Assembly (NCBI GenBank): GCA_031841125.1
Contig: CM063108.1
Location: 56,318,122 to 56,382,121, forward strand
DNA length: 64,000 nucleotides
Direction: 5' to 3'
Source of the DNA: Acanthococcus lagerstroemiae
Lineage: Eukaryota; Arthropoda; Insecta; Hemiptera; Eriococcidae
The position numbers and the translations under genes are program-made. Positions 57,401 through 58,869 of the stretch are shown one piece after another; the first letter of the stretch is position 1; every line of letters starts with the position of its first letter. Below the pieces are notes generated by a model that was not told the origin of the DNA, did not search any database, and saw only the letters and a program-made list of their open reading frames with translations.

Positions 57401-57495
57401 TTACTGTTGAACGCCCTCGAAAAACCAGCCTGTTGGACGTTTTCACGTTCCTTGGCTTCTTTCTTCCCAGCAGCATTAGCACTTCTATCAACCAA
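6349..57495 (-). CDS. Prrc2: PRRC2/BAT2-family protein (nocte-like), 3' 30 exons of a split gene
   Basis: Thirty exons with GT..AG borders join into one open frame of 5409 nt, a multiple of three, encoding 1802 residues and a TAG stop; every exon phase matches its neighbour. Motifs in order: PPRFQ (residues 34-38), charged R/D/E/S-rich region (70-400), IPGPITRAKLEAKE (about 401-414), RGRGRG patch (about 665), NAWDKPL (about 970), IIFENTNY (1059-1066), LNFKIASVKK-VW (about 1177-1188), LYIPFDP (1500-1506), QTGFFPN, then a Gln/Ser/Asn/Gly-rich tail. These match PRRC2A/B/C and insect Nocte. PRRC2 proteins are cytoplasmic, largely disordered, associate with initiation factors and stress granules, and in mammals promote leaky scanning past upstream ORFs; Drosophila nocte is required for temperature entrainment. 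The conserved N-terminus is missing and must lie past the right edge. No other long coding gene was found. The family call rests on remembered motifs, not an alignment. Confidence 0.9.
6501..7616. other. Start of the 16.7-kb last intron, GC-rich patch
   Basis: 6540-7250 is clearly richer in G+C and CpG than the neighbouring intron and is partly open on both strands. Apart from the possible exon at 6818-6877, I recognise nothing. Confidence 0.35.
6818..6877 (-). CDS. Prrc2: Possible extra Prrc2 coding exon (60 nt)
   Basis: An acceptor TTTTCAG and donor GTACTG bracket 60 nt that would keep the frame between the 23247 and 6500 borders and encode GFGFPGSRCVDSQGVRELGM, running on into GYGTG of the last exon. 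The surrounding 6540-7250 is GC-rich like the exons. An upstream acceptor would add 30 nt (DQTQSVYGFS), also in frame. It may instead be chance. Confidence 0.3.
7617..9595. mobile_element. Foldback element with ~450-bp inverted arms
   Basis: The left arm (7617-8057) and right arm (9118-9574) are reverse complements at roughly 95% by eye, with one ~20-base indel. The right end continues to a terminus reading ACACCCTGTA near 9595; the matching left terminus is missing or diverged. The 1.06-kb interior has no transposase ORF. This layout is that of a long-TIR (foldback) DNA transposon that depends on enzymes in trans. Confidence 0.8.
8638..8795. mobile_element. Small TIR element (CAGTGGTGTAGC family) nested in the foldback loop
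   Basis: CAGTGGTGTAGC at the left and GCTGCGCCATTGACTG at the right face each other around G-run and C-run sequences. A related left end is at 11620 and a right end at about 9625-9670. The TATG on both sides may be the target duplication. Confidence 0.5.
10175..10662. mobile_element. hAT-like non-autonomous element (488 bp)
   Basis: It starts TAGAGATGCAAA and ends TTTTGCATCTCTA. A perfect 8-bp target duplication CACTGCAG flanks it (10167-10174 and 10663-10670). The related linker at about 12890 has the uninterrupted site. The 8-bp duplication and TAGAGATG terminus fit the hAT superfamily. No transposase is inside. Confidence 0.85.
11620..11865. mobile_element. Truncated CAGTGGCGTAGCC element
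   Basis: The left end CAGTGGCGTAGCC is followed by a G-rich and AAAACACG-rich body like that in 8638-8795. The expected right terminus is missing, cut off near the MITE at 11871. Confidence 0.45.
11871..12014. mobile_element. PIF/Harbinger-like MITE (144 bp)
   Basis: Terminal inverted repeats of 34 bp, the inner 32 bp perfect (11873-11904 against 11981-12012), reading CCCGTTTCACACTATGCC at the left. The trinucleotide TTA flanks both ends (11868-11870, 12015-12017), the target size and sequence used by PIF/Harbinger transposases. Confidence 0.85.
12020..12890. repeat. Segmental duplication, copy A
   Basis: Similar along its length to 13580-14785. Shared landmarks include TTCTTCTCTAATCTGGGATG, AACATCATTATA and CCTCGTTCTCCTTGCCTTAA. 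It lacks the insertions seen in copy B, so it preserves empty sites. Confidence 0.75.
13580..14785. repeat. Segmental duplication, copy B
   Basis: Second copy of the 12020-12890 segment, lengthened by about 130 bp near 13700-13830 and by the MITE at 14107-14317. Sequence divergence is modest throughout. Confidence 0.75.
14107..14317. mobile_element. hAT-like MITE (211 bp) with GATGTATCGAT-type repeats
   Basis: The termini TAGTGGTGGGC and GCCCACCACTA face each other; an 8-bp target duplication CTCTGGAG/CTCTGGAA (one mismatch) flanks them. Copy A of the local duplication has the unoccupied site at about 12412-12425. The interior is made of short ATCGATACAT-type palindromes. Confidence 0.85.
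14940..15210 (+). mobile_element. SINE body, 5'-truncated
   Basis: Reverse complement of much of 17431-17760 at roughly 75-80% by eye, ending at CCTGAAGAAAA in both. It lacks the tRNA-like head. It holds the tail motif GGCAAACTACCCCGACTAAC shared with the element at 37511. Confidence 0.65.
15225..16135. other. Intron sequence, nothing recognised
   Basis: No ORF of note, RNA gene or paired termini. An ACAGGGTGCC string near 15950 could be a solitary transposon end. Confidence 0.3.
16137..16496. mobile_element. TIR element of the GGGTGTC family (~360 bp)
   Basis: The left end AAGGTGTCCACCAATG pairs with the right end GGTAAGACACCCTA. TCATGACTTTT-type sequence is repeated inside both ends. Probably a non-autonomous DNA transposon related to the 60641 and 43111 elements. 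Confidence 0.5.
16500..17428. other. Intron sequence, nothing recognised
   Basis: AT-rich with scattered short frames. I see no gene, RNA or paired repeat. Confidence 0.3.
17431..17876 (-). mobile_element. tRNA-derived SINE, full copy
   Basis: On the minus strand a tRNA-like head (about 17876-17794) has A-box TGGCGAAGTGG and B-box GTTCGAGTCCC but no cloverleaf acceptor pairing, so it is a SINE head and not a tRNA gene. The body follows down to CCTGAAGAAAA at 17431 and carries the CCGACTAAC tail motif. Confidence 0.75.
18059..21335. mobile_element. 3.3-kb TIR element, CAGGGTTGGCA termini
   Basis: CAGGGTTGGCA at 18059 faces TGCCAACCCTG ending at 21335; the inverted similarity continues imperfectly for about 60 bp with TTTTACATG-type sequence. 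ACAGGTAC at the left and ACAGGTGC at the right may be an 8-bp target duplication. No intact transposase was found inside. A LINE tail has inserted at 18660. Confidence 0.6.
18660..18833 (+). mobile_element. 5'-truncated LINE tail with target duplication
   Basis: 174 bp ending GCTGCTAAATAAATAAA, a typical non-LTR 3' end, flanked by a 10-bp duplication AAACAATAGG (18650-18659 and 18834-18843). This is the signature of target-primed reverse transcription with early stop. Confidence 0.75.
21515..22165. repeat. Dispersed repeat, copy 1
   Basis: Bounded by AAAAAGGTACCA and TGGTACCTTTTCA in opposite orientation. Parts of it (AATTTGAGRCRSATTG, ACATCGATTTTT, CTGTATTGAAGCTA) recur at 25830-26330. Confidence 0.5.
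22166..23246. other. Intron sequence with one foldback at 22694-22806
   Basis: A GGTCAGTTAAGGAAC string faces GTTCCGTTACCGACC with TTAAGTACAGG-type sequence mirrored inside, so a hairpin is likely. The rest is AT-rich intron; 23000-23246 is more GC-rich and adjoins an exon. Confidence 0.35.
23247..23463 (-). CDS. Prrc2: Prrc2 exon, residues 1681-1753
   Basis: The acceptor is GGCTGTAG and the donor GTATTA. It encodes Ser/Asn/Gly-rich sequence including a GGGG run and NNIQQPPSSVYYSASS. Reading past the donor gives Gly-Ile-Asn and a stop, so intron retention would make a slightly shorter protein. Confidence 0.84.
23852..23976 (-). CDS. Prrc2: Prrc2 exon, Gln/Met-rich, residues 1639-1680
   Basis: The acceptor is CTTTCCAG and the donor GTTCGT. 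It encodes NSQMTANKQRLQSGGKNM and VPQGMQQHSMSQNYGYQ, a composition typical of prion-like, condensate-forming tails. Confidence 0.84.
23977..25010. other. Intron, nothing recognised
   Basis: A TAGGGATGGGCAAAA string at 24372 resembles a hAT terminus, but no partner end was found in this intron. No other feature supported. Confidence 0.3.
25015..25595. mobile_element. TIR element with AGGGTGAGGAAAAATATGC ends
   Basis: AGGGTGAGGAAAAATATGC at the left pairs with GCATATTTTTCCTAGCCCT at the right (mostly complementary). GATAT on both sides may be the target duplication. AAATATGC words recur inside. A small hairpin MITE lies in it at about 25269-25335. Confidence 0.65.
25269..25335. mobile_element. 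Hairpin MITE, copy 1
   Basis: TGTGACGTGTCACAAGAAAAAGG faces its complement GCTCTTTTCTTGTGACATG with a short loop. A second copy is at about 25615-25702. Confidence 0.6.
25615..25702. mobile_element. Hairpin MITE, copy 2
   Basis: AATTGTGACCTGTCACAAG pairs with CTTGTAACATGTCACAATT around an AT-rich loop. Same family as the copy at 25269, about 350 bp away. Confidence 0.6.
25974..26225. mobile_element. TIR element (~250 bp), AGCTGACAGGAA ends
   Basis: AGCTGACAGGAAGAAAGG and its near-complement CTTTTATTCCTGTCAGCT face each other at the two ends, followed inside by AACCTCAG/CTGAGGTT. It lies within the second copy of the dispersed repeat seen at 21515-22165. Confidence 0.65.
26380..27070. repeat. 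Degenerate TTTCAGTC-type pyrimidine-rich repeat
   Basis: Words such as TTTTCAGTC, TTCAATC and CTTCAGTTT recur with no fixed period. The plus-strand frames at 26245-26763 are rich in Phe, Ser and Val because of this and are not genes. Confidence 0.45.
27442..27583 (-). CDS. Prrc2: Prrc2 exon, residues 1592-1639
   Basis: The acceptor is ATTTTCCAG and the donor GTGAGT. It encodes LTQQYRSAPTSYMKSSGNSN and MTIPNQHDMLNSGFQP. It leaves one A, completed as Asn by the next exon. Confidence 0.86.
27584..28140. other. Intron sequence, nothing recognised
   Basis: Ordinary AT-rich intron next to an exon; no repeat or RNA seen. Confidence 0.3.
28141..28700 (-). mobile_element. RTE-type LINE, C-terminal end and (ATT)n tail
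   Basis: The minus strand reads TKLKWKYAGHIVRK, then RWEKKVEEW and RGRERP in frame, the post-RT block of RTE-like LINEs (usual form KLKW-AGHI-R, then GRP). Stops and frameshifts follow. The 3' end is (ATT)n at 28141-28158. 5'-truncated and dead. Confidence 0.8.
28960..29075. repeat. Dispersed repeat, pair with 36190-36300
   Basis: ACACATGATCACTCA and GCGCACTCTAGTGCA occur in the same order and orientation in both places with the sequence between largely shared. Its family is unknown. Confidence 0.55.
29380..32170. repeat. Array of ~55-bp palindromic repeats with orientation switches
   Basis: Degenerate units of about 54-57 bp contain TTTCCGATGATT and its complement, e.g. GAATTTCATCGGAAATCTTC. 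29380-30450 runs one way, 30480-30800 the other, 31060-31195 and 31480-32170 as the second, 31200-31440 as the first. A segment of about 0.58 kb is present twice (30201-30780 and 31196-31730). The many frames rich in Phe, Lys, Glu and Ile here are by-products. Confidence 0.85.
30800..31045 (-). mobile_element. LINE-like tail with (TTA)n inserted in the ~55-bp array
   Basis: The array is interrupted after GGAAAT by (TTA)n at 30800-30827 and about 220 bp of unrelated sequence, and resumes at CATCAGAG. An (ATT)n 3' tail also ends the RTE LINEs at 28141 and 47373, so this is probably another minus-strand tail. Confidence 0.55.
32452..32969 (-). pseudogene. Unidentified degenerate ORF, possibly transposase-derived
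   Basis: Two overlapping minus-strand frames (149 and 143 aa) each look partly coding: an acidic ELEDSDDSSEM start in one and RRNCVNCYAKL, KLTYCNRQ in the other, later FHNPMC. Combined across a frameshift, the Cys pattern is like the C-terminal zinc finger of piggyBac-type transposases, but this is weak. Set between the repeat array and a LINE fragment. I do not recognise it with confidence. Confidence 0.3.
33360..33665 (-). mobile_element. LINE fragment (linker between endonuclease and RT)
   Basis: The minus strand encodes YDLIEEALRNIGTEFGVRRK, EVWTDDKL and ALIARKRDK in one frame. The spacing of W-(F/T)-(D/E) and I-x-x-KR matches the segment before the reverse transcriptase in RTE-like LINEs. 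It is short and truncated at both ends. Confidence 0.5.
33666..34230. other. Intron sequence, nothing recognised
   Basis: Contains a C13 homopolymer near 33887. No gene or paired repeat. Confidence 0.3.
34231..34355 (-). CDS. Prrc2: Prrc2 exon, QTGFFPN motif, residues 1550-1591
   Basis: The acceptor is GAATCCAG and the donor GTGAGC. It encodes GQTGFFPNTNSALQPQAGAA and GPVQNFTSQ. The next exon lies 6.6 kb away, past the LINE tails and the ~55-bp repeat array. Confidence 0.87.
34438..34588 (-). CDS. Prrc2: Prrc2 exon, LYIPFDP motif, residues 1500-1550
   Basis: The acceptor is TCGTTGCAG and the donor GTAAAT. It starts with LYIPFDPTTQILNQNF, a conserved island in the otherwise low-complexity C-terminal half, then an Ala/Ser-rich run. 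Confidence 0.87.
34685..34846 (-). CDS. Prrc2: Prrc2 exon, residues 1446-1499
   Basis: The acceptor is CTTTCTAG with a second usable in-frame AG six bases later (adds or drops Pro-Gln). The donor is GTGAGT. It encodes ANTQQITSPNTVLISSSSNS and SNQQMSAIGTKAGFQ. Confidence 0.86.
34940..35101 (-). CDS. Prrc2: Prrc2 exon, Gln/Pro-rich, residues 1392-1445
   Basis: The acceptor is TCTCTACAG and the donor GTTGGA, another +3 T donor. 54 whole codons: SQFGQYPSYNLPGAIGQ, FVQPPPSAPPPEIY, QQLPQFRLQ. Confidence 0.85.
35194..35310 (-). CDS. Prrc2: Prrc2 exon, residues 1353-1391
   Basis: The acceptor is ATTCCACAG and the donor GTATGT; 39 whole codons. It encodes YSSMPPVPSSPVLFNSSQ, a proline-rich TPTPAPAG and GLYQTFQ. 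Confidence 0.86.
35311..37505. other. Intron with solitary transposon-like ends
   Basis: 36190-36300 is the partner of the repeat at 28960. GGTGTTGGGCAGTAGCTAAC near 36485 resembles a hAT left end without a visible partner. The remainder shows nothing. Confidence 0.35.
37511..37905 (+). mobile_element. tRNA-derived SINE
   Basis: The head at 37511-37585 has A-box GTGGCCGAGTGG and B-box GATTCGAGTC, closely like the head of the 17431 copy (CCTTGCGTCTCG shared). The body differs, but the tail GCAAACTGCCCCGACTAAC matches the other two SINEs. A change of body with conserved ends suggests a mosaic SINE family. Confidence 0.7.
38271..38556. mobile_element. MITE with CAGGGTTGCCACT ends (286 bp)
   Basis: CAGGGTTGCCACT faces AGTGGCAACCCTG at the ends. 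TTCAA flanks both sides (38266-38270, 38557-38561). CCCTGACTTTTCCC words lie near the right end, as in a common animal MITE family. Confidence 0.8.
38830..39340. repeat. Array of the ~55-bp palindromic repeat, second site
   Basis: The same degenerate units as 29380-32170 (ATTTCCGATGAAATTC, TTCTTCGGAGATCATC), all in one orientation, in a different Prrc2 intron. No flanking TIR seen. Confidence 0.8.
39422..39461. repeat. A40 homopolymer
   Basis: Forty consecutive A on the plus strand. No retroelement body is recognisable upstream, so the origin as a poly(A) tail is uncertain; the exact length may be an assembly estimate. Confidence 0.9.
40152..40340 (-). CDS. Prrc2: Prrc2 exon, Ser/Gln/Pro-rich, residues 1290-1352
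   Basis: The acceptor is CTCGTCACAG and the donor GTGGGT; 63 whole codons. It encodes VSQPPPMSSPSYTFSCS, then an Ala/Gln-rich end, AQMNFQ. The intron below it is 4.8 kb. Confidence 0.87.
40421..40529 (-). CDS. Prrc2: Prrc2 exon, residues 1253-1289
   Basis: The acceptor is TGATTTGCAG and the donor GTAATT. It encodes QVSQMQGVNAGYGPSAGCQT and GMKNDSSGASSN. This starts the low-complexity Gln/Ser-rich C-terminal half. Confidence 0.86.
40612..40811 (-). CDS. Prrc2: Prrc2 exon, residues 1187-1253
   Basis: The acceptor is TGTTGTCAG and the donor is the unusual GTTCGG. It encodes VWDGSMIEHYDDKYDS and a Ser/Gly/His-rich stretch ending HNEVVF. Frame and phase agree on both sides despite the weak donor. 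Confidence 0.85.
40899..41072 (-). CDS. Prrc2: Prrc2 exon, LNFKIASVKK motif, residues 1129-1186
   Basis: The acceptor is TTTATTGCAG and the donor GTACGT; 58 whole codons. It encodes an acidic start, LDFNFDSSDFSKLTDD, and ends DADLNFKIASVKK, which continues as VWD in the next exon. This ASVKKVW block is a diagnostic PRRC2 motif. Confidence 0.88.
41160..41272 (-). CDS. Prrc2: Prrc2 exon, residues 1091-1128
   Basis: The acceptor is GTTTGTAG at the high edge. A second AG seven bases downstream would break the frame and is rejected. The donor is GTACGT. It encodes DSRLDGLESTVSNF and HDPLQMALSYK. Confidence 0.86.
41273..42395. other. Intron sequence, nothing recognised
   Basis: AT-rich intron with short chance frames only. 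Confidence 0.3.
42400..43030. mobile_element. Foldback element, arms ~42460-42575 and ~42900-43000
   Basis: ATGGATCCATTTCGTCGGGA in the left arm pairs with TCCCGACAAAATGGAT in the right; further in, CCAAATTTCAGATCGA pairs with TCGATCTGAAATTTGG. Arms of about 110 bp surround about 320 bp. Confidence 0.6.
43111..44411. mobile_element. TIR element, GGTGTCTACAG family, 1.3 kb
   Basis: GGTGTCTACAGAAATTG at the left, CTGTAGACACCCTG at the right. It shares subterminal blocks with the 60641-61716 element (AAGTACTTTTCCAGG; TCAGGACTTGAAAGACTTTT) and an interior CCCCTCTACCCCTCCCTC tract. Confidence 0.65.
44172..44192. repeat. Perfect 21-bp hairpin
   Basis: TGCTTTCGCAAAGCGAAAGCA, followed by a T run. 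It looks like a bacterial terminator but is in a eukaryotic intron inside a transposon, so I call only the structure. Confidence 0.6.
44412..45726. other. Intron sequence, nothing recognised
   Basis: Short frames on both strands with no motif; a G9 run at 44933. No RNA gene or paired repeat seen. Confidence 0.3.
45727..45865 (-). CDS. Prrc2: Prrc2 exon, IIFENTNYK motif, residues 1045-1091
   Basis: The acceptor is CTTTTTGCAG and the donor GTAGGC. It encodes LDGATPPVQTIIFENTNYKSG, one of the most recognisable blocks of PRRC2A/B/C, then a basic tail KNHRFDK. Confidence 0.88.
45953..46046 (-). CDS. Prrc2: Prrc2 exon, serine-rich, residues 1013-1044
   Basis: The acceptor is TTGTTTCCAG and the donor GTATTC. 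The small exon encodes SIVQITEQHTES followed by a serine run and AEKVTTK. The donor is not a strong match, but the next exon continues the frame exactly. Confidence 0.82.
46401..46578 (-). CDS. Prrc2: Prrc2 exon, NAWDKPL motif, residues 954-1013
   Basis: The acceptor is GTTGGTATAG and the donor GTGAGT. It encodes a proline-rich lead (VGPPIPAPPPAG) running into NAWDKPLTG, a short motif typical of the central part of PRRC2 proteins, then an alanine-rich run. Confidence 0.88.
46677..46925 (-). CDS. Prrc2: Prrc2 exon, VPPRLQ, residues 871-954
   Basis: The acceptor is CTATTACAG and the donor GTGAGT. It encodes basic, Arg/Asn/Ser-rich sequence and a second proline-arginine motif, VPPRLQ, resembling the earlier PPRFQ. 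It ends GLDITTPLFR. A pair of opposed LINE fragments sits in the intron upstream. Confidence 0.88.
47186..47929 (+). mobile_element. LINE with endonuclease start and C-terminal end, interrupted and internally deleted
   Basis: 47255-47365 encodes LRIETWNARTLNDVGKSEEM, the start of an AP-endonuclease domain of LINEs often annotated craniofacial-development-protein-2-like. 47708-47929 encodes the C-terminal block (RKGRPRMSYEEQI, MKRLAQETEKWREAAY). The reverse transcriptase between them is gone, replaced by a minus-strand LINE tail at 47367-47705. Confidence 0.8.
47367..47705 (-). mobile_element. RTE-type LINE tail nested in the plus-strand LINE
   Basis: The minus strand reads KLKCSYAGVIAQRNLDRWGN, then RSRGRPLTR, RDEIKTFVGLPWRRAVTNRN, the same post-RT block as at 28141-28700, and ends in (AAT)n at about 47373. 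It interrupts the plus-strand LINE. Confidence 0.8.
48042..48223 (-). CDS. Prrc2: Prrc2 exon, weak donor, residues 810-871
   Basis: The acceptor is GTGTTTCAG. The donor at the low edge reads GTTGGT. A second GT four bases further would give a stop codon in the next exon, so the weaker GTTGGT is the one in frame. It encodes a Ser/Gly/Asn-rich segment ending RSTMKD. Confidence 0.84.
48293..48566 (-). CDS. Prrc2: Prrc2 exon, acidic SEGSDSDDD block, residues 719-810
   Basis: The acceptor is GTGTTACAG and the donor GTTAGT. It encodes a Ser/Thr-rich segment, the acidic SEGSDSDDD stretch and a basic KRVATVVATKPQRK end. The codons are notably GC-rich at third positions. Confidence 0.88.
48703..49010 (-). 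CDS. Prrc2: Prrc2 exon with RGRGRG patch, residues 616-719
   Basis: The acceptor is CGTGTGCAG and the donor GTACGT. It contains RYDRDDRNRDY, a tyrosine run (YYY) and an RG-rich box GRGRGF, the same sort of RG-rich box seen in mammalian PRRC2 proteins and a usual site of arginine methylation and RNA contact. Confidence 0.88.
49436..49651. mobile_element. Foldback MITE (~216 bp) in intron
   Basis: TACCGTCAACTGGGGTGTCT near 49436 pairs with AGACACCCCATTTGACGGTA ending near 49651; the arms run about 37 bp with few mismatches. Confidence 0.65.
49836..50145 (-). CDS. Prrc2: Prrc2 exon, residues 513-616
   Basis: The acceptor is CATGTTGCAG and the donor GTACGT. It begins with DDKKEASKSG, passes through EKRRKADRRKLQDPRNW and an Arg/Ser-rich run, and ends at GEREKVK. 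Basic clusters are compatible with RNA binding, which is inference from composition. Confidence 0.88.
50586..50805 (-). CDS. Prrc2: Prrc2 exon, residues 440-513
   Basis: The acceptor is CATCTTCTAG and the donor GTACGT. It encodes Lys/Glu/Ser-rich sequence with one aromatic island, MQSVWKKDEKKEK. The exon leaves one G, which the next completes as Asp. Confidence 0.88.
50889..51023 (-). CDS. Prrc2: Prrc2 exon, IPGPITRAKLEAKE block, residues 395-439
   Basis: The acceptor is GTGCTGCAG and the donor GTGAGT; 45 whole codons. It carries RHIPGPITRAKLEAKEMEAD followed by NLTALTR, a short ordered-looking motif unlike the low-complexity flanks and likely one of the conserved islands of the family. It is isolated by large TE-filled introns on the upstream side. 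Confidence 0.88.
51390..51838 (-). mobile_element. LINE endonuclease, downstream half
   Basis: The minus strand encodes VTFFVKQKLIKD, ISERIGYLNLEVQKNI, LLIIQIYAPTQDAEETE, then with frameshifts KWTCISRDHKTKNEINHV, the end of the AP-endonuclease domain. The reverse transcriptase is missing. It joins in frame to 55483-55830 once the TIR element is removed. Confidence 0.85.
51841..55480. mobile_element. 3.64-kb TIR element packed with ~55-bp palindromic repeats, TA target duplication
   Basis: The 30-bp ends CAGGGTGATGAACGAGA... (51841-51870) and their complement (55451-55480) match at 28 of 30 positions. TA flanks both (51839-51840, 55481-55482). Inside, 51890-52740 and 54580-55330 carry the ~55-bp repeats in one orientation and 53080-54550 in the other; 52750-53075 is different sequence. 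No transposase ORF. A TA duplication and CAG terminus fit Tc1/mariner-type transposition, probably in trans. Confidence 0.88.
55483..55830 (-). mobile_element. LINE endonuclease, upstream half
   Basis: The minus strand encodes KLEILYYNCRGLANEARVYEF, a stop, then VVEKLRWDIIGLAETRIRR and NLWRQRGY, the N-terminal part of an RTE-like AP-endonuclease domain (N-x-R-G-L; E-T-R catalytic Glu). It continues in 51390-51838 across the inserted element. Confidence 0.85.
55898..56003 (-). CDS. Prrc2: Prrc2 exon, residues 359-394
   Basis: The acceptor is TTGTTCAAG and the donor GTAAGTGA. It encodes RSYSWADDGDLDERKVRREHF and ends on a whole codon. If the donor were skipped, the frame would run 17 more codons to a stop, giving a short truncated isoform. 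The intron below is 4.9 kb and holds the split LINE and the 3.64-kb TIR element. Confidence 0.87.
56098..56426 (-). CDS. Prrc2: Prrc2 exon with internal 16-residue duplication, residues 250-359
   Basis: The acceptor is TCCTCGCAG and the donor GTAAGT. It encodes a highly charged coiled-coil-like region (about half of residues are D, E, K or R). A 48-bp tandem duplication (56266-56313 and 56314-56361) gives two copies of a 16-residue block DSEKERRDAMxADYKK, followed by the divergent KRDREYEAKREKD. The longest exon in the window. Confidence 0.88.
56514..56748 (-). CDS. Prrc2: Prrc2 exon, residues 171-249
   Basis: The acceptor is GGCTTGTAG and the donor GTATGT. It encodes a low-complexity segment rich in Ser, Glu and Arg, including RYSESESPEKETRRR and GGAPSRSPRTF. 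The SR/SP sites could be phosphorylated, but that is inference. It ends on a whole codon. Confidence 0.88.
56828..57010 (-). CDS. Prrc2: Prrc2 exon, residues 110-171
   Basis: The acceptor is GGCTTAG and the donor is a perfect GTAAGT. It encodes an acidic and tyrosine-rich stretch with YVYFADDDRKYYES and KRKYYGEKEDY, predicted disordered. The frame is open across the whole exon and the leftover AC is completed as Thr. Confidence 0.88.
57081..57201 (-). CDS. Prrc2: Prrc2 exon, residues 70-110
   Basis: The acceptor is ATGCGCAG and the donor GTCAGT. The short exon encodes a strongly charged segment with SESLSDKDRDW and ESRKDRDTDR. It takes one base from the previous exon and leaves AG, completed as Arg by the next. 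Confidence 0.88.
57288..57495 (-). CDS. Prrc2: Prrc2 exon (1st visible), residues 1-70
   Basis: The acceptor ends in TGTTGCAG just above 57495 and the donor is GTAAGAA below 57288. The exon begins with a whole codon. It encodes a K/E-rich helix-like stretch, then the PPRFQ motif (residues 34-38) that in PRRC2 proteins follows a charged helical segment, then a Ser/Gly/Asn-rich run. It ends one base into a codon, which the next exon completes as Asn. Confidence 0.88.
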
Positions 57496-58195
57496 CTGCA
57501 ACACAGAACGATTTACACAATTGCGTTAGATTGGACTTACTGTTGACGACAAACTATGAGATTTTAATTTATGTAATAAAACAATTCATTCGTTCGACCT
57601 TTCTCGATACTTGACAGTTCACACCTTGCTATCTTATCTCGTGTATCTACCTACCCGCCAAGAAGTTCGTCTATCCGTCTGCCTGTTTGCTGATCCATTT
57701 GCTTGTTTGTCAAACCTTCTTTCTGTCTGCCCGGTTACCGGCTGACTCACTCAGTCTACCTGTATGTTTCGCAGTCCAGCTAGCCCACTTGCTGGCCGTC
57801 TCTTGTATGCGTGTCGGTCTGTTAGCCTTATTCAATCTGTTTTGGAGTCCATCAAGTATCTCCGGACCTGTACTTGGGTCTGTTTGTCGCGTCCGGTCTT
57901 CTTCAGCATCTTCTTTGTCAATCGGTTTTCATGTCAAAGTACCAAGTTATAGAAAAGCTGCTGTTCTCGTCAGAACGATAGACAGGTCGTGACTTTCAGA
58001 CACGGGAACAAGATCCAAACAGGAGGATGAAGTGGCTACATTTTTAGTGTATACAGATCATGACTTCGCAACACTCACTTTTCACTCTTGGTGTGTAATA
58101 TACTATTTTACACTACTTGATCAGAAAGGCAATGTTTACGTTGGTGTTTTACGGACGACAAGAAGCGCCTATCATTCATGTGTCGAGTGCTAACG
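57496..58195. other. Presumed upstream Prrc2 intron, nothing recognised
   Basis: 57660-57800 is a degenerate CTGCCTGTTTG-type tract. A good GTAAGT donor at 57535-57540 (minus) sits only 45 bp above the first exon but has no credible exon behind it. Confidence 0.3.
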
Positions 58196-58798
58196 AAACC
58201 TGTATGTAAAATAAAAGTCCCTCAATGTAAAGCGTTTTTACATGAAAAAAATGCTGGCCAGTAATTTCGTATCGGGGAATCGAGCCCGCGTCCACTGAAA
58301 CATTTGACTAAAATGCAGCGATCGTCTCTAACCACTTGGCCACGGAGCGAATTACAAAATAGCAACTTAAGAACGCATTTAAATATTCACGACGTAGTAC
58401 AGCTGTTGCCATTTGTTGTTGACCATTGTTACGTTTTTGCTGGCCACTACCTGTGTATGCTGTTTGTGCATGTGAACAAACTGAAGACAAGACTTGTGAT
58501 ACTGCGCTTTGTAGTAATTAACTGAGCAAATTAAATTTTTTTGAATTAATTACGCACACAAAAATCACCTGTCTATAATTTAAATAAATAGATTTAAAAA
58601 AATACAGACCATGTCAGCAAAAAAAAAAAAAAAAAAACATTGCCCCTTCTGATCAAGTATTATAAAAAATATCTTCCACAACAAGGGCCAAAAGTGAGTT
58701 TACATGACTCGGGAATTGCTCACTCGCTATGCTTGTTCGCAAACTTTCCCTTGACACGTAAACACTCACTTTTGACTCTTGGTGTGTAATATACTATT
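58072..58798. repeat. Direct repeat pair (37 bp) at 58072 and 58762
   Basis: ACACTCACTTTT followed by CTCTTGGTGTGTAATATAC is present twice, 36 of 37 matching, 690 bp apart. A partial inverted copy lies at about 58686. They bracket a SINE head and an A19 run (58620). Confidence 0.6.
58200..58350 (-). mobile_element. tRNA-derived SINE head, second family
   Basis: A-box GTGGCCAAGTGGTTAG and B-box GGGCTCGATTCCC are on the minus strand. The acceptor stem cannot pair, so this is not a functional tRNA. The middle differs from the 17431 and 37511 heads. Confidence 0.65.
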
Positions 58799-58869
58799 AC
58801 GTAATGCGGGGCAACATGGGCCACAATTACGGGAATTTACATGTTACAAGACAAGGAGATTAATGCATA

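Noticed and set aside
57535..57540. Perfect GTAAGT donor 45 bp above the first Prrc2 exon
   Set aside because: The implied intron is very short and the sequence behind the donor has no acceptor with a coding-like exon.
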